The notes under the pieces: model-generated | Databases searched by the model: none | Seen by the model: the letters and a program-made list of their open reading frames with translations, nothing else | What the model was told of the DNA's origin: nothing | Assembly (NCBI RefSeq): GCF_902170785.1 | Contig: NZ_CABHYG010000020.1 | Location: 62,001 to 126,000, forward strand | Length of the DNA stretch: 64,000 nucleotides | Source of the DNA: Yersinia proxima | GTDB lineage: Bacteria > Pseudomonadota > Gammaproteobacteria > Enterobacterales > Enterobacteriaceae | Reading direction: 5' to 3' | Shown: in pieces, positions 58,852-64,000 of the stretch | Layout of the letters: every line of letters starts with the position of its first letter | Numbering within the stretch: the first letter of the stretch is position 1 | Program-made: the position numbers and the translations under genes

Positions 58852-59247
58852 TTGAAACACTTACAAATTGCAGTTGGGATTATCCGTAATCCCCAGCAAG
58901 AGATTTTTATTACCCAGCGTGCTGCTGATTCTCATATGGCTGGGTTTTGGGAATTCCCCGGAGGCAAAATCGAGCAGGGTGAGACACCAGAAATTGCATT
59001 AAAACGTGAACTGTTGGAAGAGACAGGCATCGTGGTGAAAAAGGCTTTTTTGCTCAAAGTGTTAGAGCACACATTTAGCGATCGCATCGTAACATTAAGT
59101 TTTTATATGGTTGAAGTATGGGATGGTGAACCCTTTGGCCGCGAGGGTCAGCCGATGCGCTGGGTGAAGCAATCTGAATTGCTGGCAGAAGAGTTCCCAC
59201 CTGCCAATACGGTTATTATTGAATTACTTACCACCCTTCGTACTTAA
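58852..59247 (+). CDS. mutT: 8-oxo-dGTP diphosphatase MutT
   Basis: MutT hydrolyses 8-oxo-dGTP so that it is not built into DNA. The 131 aa contain the Nudix box GGKIEQGETPEIALKRELLE followed by ETGI, with all metal-binding glutamates. The start is TTG at 58852 with AGGAG eight to nine bases upstream and the E. coli-like opening KHLQIAVGIIRN; there is no better ATG. The last few codons (LRT and stop) lie within an ERIC-like element, so the C-terminus differs from E. coli. Confidence 0.95.
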   Translation: MKHLQIAVGIIRNPQQEIFITQRAADSHMAGFWEFPGGKIEQGETPEIALKRELLEETGIVVKKAFLLKVLEHTFSDRIVTLSFYMVEVWDGEPFGREGQPMRWVKQSELLAEEFPPANTVIIELLTTLRT

Positions 59248-59393
59248 AGTTGCAGGGTTGTTAGCTGGGTTCGTTACTCAGCCCATCCATGGACCTCGCC
59301 TCTGCGGGCCAGTGCAAGCGCTGTTCAACGTGGTTTACAACCAATTTGTCTCTAGCTGGCTGCCTACCTGCAACTTCAATTACGCTGGGTATT
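59234..59393. repeat. ERIC-like element with a non-ERIC core, overlapping the 3' end of mutT
   Basis: The ends match the ERIC copies in this window: CCCTTCGTACTTAAAGTTGC on the left (compare 22071) and CTGCAACTTCAATTACGCTG on the right. The usual core with CACTTACTTGAGTAAGCTC is absent and replaced by an unrelated GC-rich stretch (about 59270-59345). The mutT stop codon TAA is part of the left end. Confidence 0.75.
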
Positions 59394-59449
59394 GTATTTA
59401 ATATTATTAGGTTGCTCTATTTTGTGGAGTAAAAGGAGAACTAAAATTA

Positions 59450-59656
59450 TTAGTGCTTAGGAGGCTCTTCTTCGCTCCATTCATCACTGTCAGATAGCTC
59501 ACCATTACTGGAAATACGTTTTTCTTCATCGGCCCACTCACCTAAATCAATCAACTGGCAACGCTTGCAGCAGAATGGGCGATAAGGGCTTTGCTCACCC
59601 CAGATAACAACCTTTCCACAGGTCGGGCAGTTGACCTCGATGACTTCGGTTTCCAT
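59450..59656 (-). CDS. yacG: DNA gyrase inhibitor YacG (zinc ribbon)
   Basis: YacG is a small zinc protein that binds GyrB and blocks DNA binding by gyrase. The 68 aa have the CPTCGK and CCKRCQ pairs forming a Cys4 zinc site and an acidic C-terminal tail ([11 protein letters not shown]). AGGAGA precedes the ATG at 59656. It is the last gene of the coaE-zapD-yacG operon. Confidence 0.95.
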   Translation of the reverse strand: METEVIEVNCPTCGKVVIWGEQSPYRPFCCKRCQLIDLGEWADEEKRISSNGELSDSDEWSEEEPPKH

Positions 59657-59719
59657 GTTTTCTCCTAAAATCTATTTATACCTATATCTTTAAATCTATT
59701 AGATATGGCAATTGTCATA

Positions 59720-60472
59720 TCAGCAGCAGGCTAATTCAAACGATAAACGTGCCGGAACAGTACCATTTTCACTGTCGAGTGGTAAGAAACGAATTGCATA
59801 TCGTGTTTTATGGCCGGAAATCTGTGGATACAACTGCGGGTCTAGTGGCAGGCGTAATCTCAGCAAATCAGCCCCTTCCGCATTGTCCTGGAAGAAACCA
59901 TTTAAACTGATTTGCGCCCGCAGGGGGCCAGATTCGCGAATTAAATTTAAAATAATAGTTAGCGACTGATTAAGTGGGGCCAGACTCTCCAGCAATTTGG
60001 CAATATGTTGATTGCGTTGTTCTTTTGGCTGATGTAACCAGGTGTGTAAAGTGGGGAGGTCAAAACTACAGCAGCCACCAGGGATACTCAGACGCTGGCG
60101 AACAACGCTTATCAGGCGATCTTCTTTTAGTGATTGCCCGATGCGCGGTGCCGACATCAATACAGAGGCCCGATTTTTTAATTGGCTGCGTAAAGAGTCC
60201 ACCAGCGACATATCAACACCGGGTATATCTGCCCATAATTGTAACTTCTGTTGTTGACGCTCTAATTCTTTAAGCAAATCAGTACGAACTTCACCGCGTT
60301 CAAGGACATCAATTAAATCAGATGCTGTGCGGAAAAACGTCAATGCACTGGCAATATTATCTAACGAACGCTGGCTTTCTAATTGTTGTAGTAAAAACTC
60401 CATTCTCAGCCAGGTGCGCATTTTTTCATTGAGCGGATGTTCAAAAAGTATTGTTGAGGTGAGGTCACTCAT
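59720..60472 (-). CDS. zapD: Z-ring bundling protein ZapD (YacF)
   Basis: ZapD cross-links FtsZ filaments by binding the FtsZ C-terminal tail. The 250 aa, nearly the same length as E. coli ZapD (247), match it through [19 protein letters not shown] at the N-terminus and [17 protein letters not shown] in the middle. It is mainly alpha-helical. The start overlaps the coaE stop by four bases and yacG follows. Confidence 0.95.
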   Translation of the reverse strand: MSDLTSTILFEHPLNEKMRTWLRMEFLLQQLESQRSLDNIASALTFFRTASDLIDVLERGEVRTDLLKELERQQQKLQLWADIPGVDMSLVDSLRSQLKNRASVLMSAPRIGQSLKEDRLISVVRQRLSIPGGCCSFDLPTLHTWLHQPKEQRNQHIAKLLESLAPLNQSLTIILNLIRESGPLRAQISLNGFFQDNAEGADLLRLRLPLDPQLYPQISGHKTRYAIRFLPLDSENGTVPARLSFELACC

Positions 60473-61089
60473 CGATGTAGATCCTGTTGGGCCGCAGCTG
60501 CCAATTTTAAATACTGCTGGTGTAATGAGGCAACTTGCGGGGCGATAACTATTGGATCGCCGCTATTGTCAATAATGTCATCAGCACAGGCTAGCCGCTG
60601 TTGCCGCGAAACCTGTGAAGCTAAAATATGTTCTGCCTGCTGGCGAGTAACGCCATCTCTCGCCATTGTTCGAGCGAGTTGTATTTCAGGTGCTACATCT
60701 ACCACTAACACACGATTGGCATGGTGATGTAAACCATTTTCAACCAACAAGGGGACAACCCAAAGTACATACGGCTCATCAATATTGGCGAGTTGACGCT
60801 GGGTTTCCTGTTGGATCATTGGATGCAACAATGAATTTAACCATGCTTTTTCCTGCGGCTCACTGAAAATTTTTTCGCGTAATGCAGCACGATTCAATGT
60901 GCCATCGGTGTGCAAGATGGTTTCCCCATAGCGAGAGGCGATATCCATTAATGCGGGCATACCCGGCTCAACCACCTGGCGAGCAATAATATCAGCATCA
61001 ACCAGTGGGACACCGAGATTAGCGAATGCATTTGCGACTGTGCTTTTACCACTGCCAATTCCACCAGTGAGAGCCACAATATAGGTCAT
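60469..61089 (-). CDS. coaE: Dephospho-CoA kinase CoaE
   Basis: CoaE catalyses the last step of CoA synthesis, phosphorylating the 3'-OH of dephospho-CoA. The 206 aa (E. coli 206) begin [18 protein letters not shown] with the P-loop, followed by [12 protein letters not shown] chose ATG 61089; the open frame to 61152 has unrelated residues. First in coaE-zapD-yacG; divergent from guaC with a 292-bp shared gap in which I see no other gene. Confidence 0.97.
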   Translation of the reverse strand: MTYIVALTGGIGSGKSTVANAFANLGVPLVDADIIARQVVEPGMPALMDIASRYGETILHTDGTLNRAALREKIFSEPQEKAWLNSLLHPMIQQETQRQLANIDEPYVLWVVPLLVENGLHHHANRVLVVDVAPEIQLARTMARDGVTRQQAEHILASQVSRQQRLACADDIIDNSGDPIVIAPQVASLHQQYLKLAAAAQQDLHR

Positions 61090-61381
61090 TGCCTGGCCTT
61101 GCATACAGTTAGTGAGTGGTCGAATTGTATCTGAAAGCCAGTGCCAAGGCATAGCAAGGTATGCATTCTGTTTGCGCTATGTGGAAAAAAAGTGAAGTGA
61201 GTACGAGGATAACTGCGGGATTGAGACTCTTCAGGTAATTTGTGGGATTGTAGCGCAAATAAAGGTGGATTCGCAGTCTTGCCGTAGAATTATTCATGCG
61301 TATGATAGCTTCACTGGGATGGCGTGATTTACGCCCGATCACATGTTGCGATCTATCGCCAATAACCAGGAATAATTAGCC

Positions 61382-62425
61382 ATGCGTATTGAAGAAGGTT
61401 TGAAACTAGGCTTTAAAGATGTGTTAATCCGCCCTAAACGTTCAACACTGAAAAGTCGCTCTGAAGTCGAACTGGAGCGCCAGTTTACCTTCAAACATTC
61501 GGGTTGGAATTGGTCTGGTGTACCTATCATCGCCGCTAATATGGATACTGTTGGCACCTTCCGCATGGCAGAAGTTCTGGCATCATTCGATGTTTTGACC
61601 GCAGTTCATAAACACTACACTGTTGAGCAGTGGGGCGAGTTTGTGAAACGGGTTCCTGAATCAGTCTTACGTCATGTCATGGTTTCTACCGGGACATCCT
61701 CTGCTGATTTCGACAAAATGAAACAAATTTTGGCGTTATCACCTGCCTTGAAATTTATCTGTATTGACGTGGCTAACGGTTATTCCGAGCATTTCGTTTC
61801 CTTCTTACAAAAAGCGCGCGAAGCATGCCCAGATAAAGTTATTTGTGCGGGCAATGTCGTGACTGGTGAGATGGTAGAAGAACTTATTCTGTCGGGCGCT
61901 GATATTGTTAAAGTTGGGATTGGCCCAGGTTCGGTTTGCACTACTCGCGTGAAAACAGGTGTTGGTTATCCGCAGTTGTCGGCGGTTATCGAGTGCGCTG
62001 ATGCAGCACACGGTTTGGGCGGACAGATTGTTAGTGATGGCGGTTGTTCCGTACCGGGTGATGTTGCAAAAGCGTTCGGTGGCGGTGCTGATTTTGTCAT
62101 GTTGGGTGGCATGTTAGCTGGGCATGATGAGTGCGAAGGCCGAGTTGTTGAAGAGAATGGCGAGAAGTTTATGCTGTTCTACGGTATGAGTTCAGAGTCA
62201 GCCATGAAACGCCATGTCGGTGGTGTTGCTGAGTACCGCGCGGCGGAAGGTAAGACGGTGAAATTGCCATTACGTGGCTCCGTTGATAACACCGTTCGCG
62301 ATATTATGGGTGGTTTGCGTTCCGCTTGTACCTATGTGGGAGCATCGCATTTGAAAGAACTGACTAAACGCACCACTTTTATTCGCGTAGCAGAGCAAGA
62401 AAACCGCGTGTTTGGCAGTAACTGA
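61382..62425 (+). CDS. guaC: GMP reductase GuaC
   Basis: GuaC reduces GMP to IMP with NADPH and ammonia release, feeding guanine nucleotides back to adenine nucleotides. The 347 aa form an IMPDH/GMPR TIM barrel with the catalytic Cys in [19 protein letters not shown] (about 186) and no CBS domains, which sets it apart from GuaB. Placed between coaE and hofC, as in E. coli. Confidence 0.97.
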   Translation: MRIEEGLKLGFKDVLIRPKRSTLKSRSEVELERQFTFKHSGWNWSGVPIIAANMDTVGTFRMAEVLASFDVLTAVHKHYTVEQWGEFVKRVPESVLRHVMVSTGTSSADFDKMKQILALSPALKFICIDVANGYSEHFVSFLQKAREACPDKVICAGNVVTGEMVEELILSGADIVKVGIGPGSVCTTRVKTGVGYPQLSAVIECADAAHGLGGQIVSDGGCSVPGDVAKAFGGGADFVMLGGMLAGHDECEGRVVEENGEKFMLFYGMSSESAMKRHVGGVAEYRAAEGKTVKLPLRGSVDNTVRDIMGGLRSACTYVGASHLKELTKRTTFIRVAEQENRVFGSN

Positions 62426-62491
62426 TATTGGGTTTTCGAGAGTAAGTTGTGCTCTGATAAAGTTAACAATCACGAGCCTGTGATTGAGATG

Positions 62492-62519
62492 AAAAGAGGC
62501 GTAGTTCAACGCCTCTTTT
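62492..62519. terminator. Bidirectional terminator between guaC and hofC
   Basis: AAAAGAGGCG and CGCCTCTTTT form a perfect ten-base-pair stem with an eight-base loop and T-rich ends on either strand, in the gap between the convergent guaC and hofC. Confidence 0.85.
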
Positions 62520-62560
62520 CAATAAAATTCCACCGGATAGCCTTCCTCTAATAATTTCAT

Positions 62561-63760
62561 TTACCCGATAACATCTCCCAACTGAAATATCGGTAGATAC
62601 ATCGCGATGACTAAAACCCCTACGATGCTCCCAATAATTAGCATTAAAAGTGGCTCTAGCATTTGAGTGAGATTGTCTGCCAAATCCTGTGCTTGCTGTT
62701 GGTGCCAACTAGCCAGTTTATCTAAAAGTACATCCAGCGCACCAGACTCCTCACCCACGCGAACCATTTGTTGGCATAGCGGGGGAAATAGAGGGTGCTG
62801 GGAAAGGGTAATATAGAGTGGAACCCCTTGGTTTATCTGTTTTTGAATGCCCTTCAATGCTTGCTGATAGGTGCTGTTATTAATAGAGCGAAGTGCTGCA
62901 TCTAATCCGGCAGTCAGTGGTAATCCGGCATGCTGAGTGATCGCCAGTGTTTGAAAAATCTGACTGAGACAACTGCCACGTATCAATGCTGATATTAATG
63001 GAATGCGTAATAAAAGTTTCTGTTCCCATTGCTGGTAGTGAACTTGATGCCGTCGTGTGTGTGTGTAACTAATACAAAATAATGTTAACAATGCGATTAT
63101 GTATGGCCCATAAGTAATAAGAAATGTGGACATTAATAGAAGTGTGGCAGTAAGCGCAGGCAATGGTGTGTCGAATGATTGGTAGATTTGTGCAAATTCA
63201 GGTAATACCAAGACCAGCATAATAATACTGACAACCAATGCAATAACGCAGACAAATACTGGATATTTAAGCGCTTTAATAACTTTCTTTTGCAATTTTT
63301 GCTGCCGTTCCTGATGTTGTACTAGCTGCATGCAGCACTGTTCAAGGTTACCTGTTAGCTCCCCCATAGCAATGACGGGGGGATATAATTGAGGAAAGGT
63401 ATGAGGGTAATGCGCTATTGCTTCTGATAATGACTGCCCCTGTGAAATTTGCTGGCTTATTTCTTGCAATAAACACTGCCAGGGTAAAGCATCCATCTCT
63501 TTCGCCAGTAATTGTAAGCAATTCACTAAAGGTAGGCCCGCTTGTAATAATGTTGCTAATTGGCGAGTGACAGCAATCAGACGCTCCCCGCGCCAATAGC
63601 TAATCGATAATCTTTTCCCACCCTTAACATCAAGCGGTTGTAAGCCACTGCGGAATATATATTCATAGACTGTATTTCTCTCTGTTGCCAGCAATGCACC
63701 TGTCAGCAATTGCCCTTCGGTGTTAATCGCTTTCCAATAAAATAAGCGCTGATCGCTCAC
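62561..63760 (-). CDS. hofC: Type IV pilus/type II secretion inner-membrane platform protein HofC
   Basis: HofC belongs to the GspF/PilC family of platform proteins. The 399 aa contain two T2SSF domains, each with a helical bundle and hydrophobic segments (about 155-185, 205-235 and near 370-390). The motifs LATLLQAGLPLVNCL and LAITQHAGLPLTAGLDAA are seen. The GTG start overlaps the hofB stop by four bases. No secretin or pilin is seen inside the window. Confidence 0.92.
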   Translation of the reverse strand: MSDQRLFYWKAINTEGQLLTGALLATERNTVYEYIFRSGLQPLDVKGGKRLSISYWRGERLIAVTRQLATLLQAGLPLVNCLQLLAKEMDALPWQCLLQEISQQISQGQSLSEAIAHYPHTFPQLYPPVIAMGELTGNLEQCCMQLVQHQERQQKLQKKVIKALKYPVFVCVIALVVSIIMLVLVLPEFAQIYQSFDTPLPALTATLLLMSTFLITYGPYIIALLTLFCISYTHTRRHQVHYQQWEQKLLLRIPLISALIRGSCLSQIFQTLAITQHAGLPLTAGLDAALRSINNSTYQQALKGIQKQINQGVPLYITLSQHPLFPPLCQQMVRVGEESGALDVLLDKLASWHQQQAQDLADNLTQMLEPLLMLIIGSIVGVLVIAMYLPIFQLGDVIG

Positions 63761-64000
63761 GGTATTGCCTCTGTTTGTATTTCCAAACCTACAACACGAT
63801 TAATTTCGCTGAGAGTGGTCATACCGCTTTCAACCAATGCCAGGCCAGCGGAAAGTAATGTGATTTGCTTTTGTTGCTGCGCAATTTTGGTGAGATCTGA
63901 TGGACTGGCATTGTTGAGCAAAGCGTTTTGGATTGGCGGAGTGACATTTAACATTTCGTAAATCCCTGTTCGGCCATAATATCCGGCACAGCAATGTTCA
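63757..64000 (-). CDS. hofB: Type IV pilus assembly ATPase HofB, C-terminal part (runs off the window)
   Basis: About 80 codons of the 3' end of a GspE/PilB ATPase. The reading frame continues without a stop to the right edge. Before the ATG at 63954 it reads CCAGYYGRTGIYEMLNV, the zinc-binding region and arginine motif of this family, so the start codon lies outside the window and the ATG is internal. The gene overlaps hofC by four bases. ppdD would be expected beyond. Confidence 0.88.
   Translation of the reverse strand, partial: EHCCAGYYGRTGIYEMLNVTPPIQNALLNNASPSDLTKIAQQQKQITLLSAGLALVESGMTTLSEINRVVGLEIQTEAIP

Noticed and set aside
63757-63954. A complete 65-aa protein at the right edge
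   Set aside because: The frame is open beyond its ATG to the window end and carries the conserved GspE C-terminal motif, so it is the 3' part of hofB.

Overview
The window reads as a chromosomal segment of an enterobacterium of the genus Yersinia. The gene order is E. coli-like for long stretches (polB-rapA-rluA-djlA-lptD; thiBPQ-sgrR; leuABCD-leuO-ilvIH-cra; the full dcw cluster; secM-secA-mutT; coaE-zapD-yacG-guaC-hofCB). The differences are typical of Yersinia: no araBAD between polB and yabI, ERIC repeats of the yersinia type, and an alaE gene before mraZ. A tryptophanase operon points to an indole-positive species such as the Y. enterocolitica/intermedia/kristensenii group. That species call is inference. 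There are no rRNA or tRNA genes, prophages, transposase genes or CRISPR arrays in the window.

Region 1 (1-13.9 kb) holds the start of lptD, djlA, rluA, rapA, polB, yabI, and thiBPQ behind a TPP riboswitch, ending in sgrR. Region 2 (13.9-19.1 kb) is the most unusual block. Between sgrR and setA, which in E. coli flank only the small RNA gene sgrS, lies a glycyl-radical enzyme and its activase (YbiY/YbiW type). A recognisable but compact SgrS 3' module follows immediately after the ybiW stop codon. Three tandem ERIC copies, the first two identical, then separate sgrS from setA. The island therefore combines a sugar-phosphate-stress regulator, a radical enzyme, an uptake-silencing sRNA and a sugar exporter.

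Region 3 (19.1-22.7 kb) is a tryptophanase operon. It contains a 32-codon TnaC leader peptide, too short for routine ORF calling, with the conserved Trp/Asp/Pro residues. A probable class II CRP site lies upstream, an ERIC element sits in the tnaC-tnaA spacer, and the second gene is an Mtr-like permease. Region 4 (22.7-34.3 kb) holds leucine and branched-chain synthesis: leuABCD with a leuL leader and attenuator, a long AT-rich gap, leuO, an AMP-forming acyl-CoA synthetase, and ilvIH.

Region 5 (34.5-58.7 kb) holds cra, alaE and the complete dcw division and wall cluster (mraZ through ftsZ and lpxC). After it come a convergent DciA-family gene, secM with a diverged arrest motif, and secA. Region 6 (58.8-64 kb) holds mutT, whose last codons lie inside an ERIC-like element, then yacG, zapD and coaE, then guaC, hofC and the 3' end of hofB, which runs off the window.

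All gene calls rest on protein similarity recalled from E. coli and relatives plus visible motifs. No database search was run.
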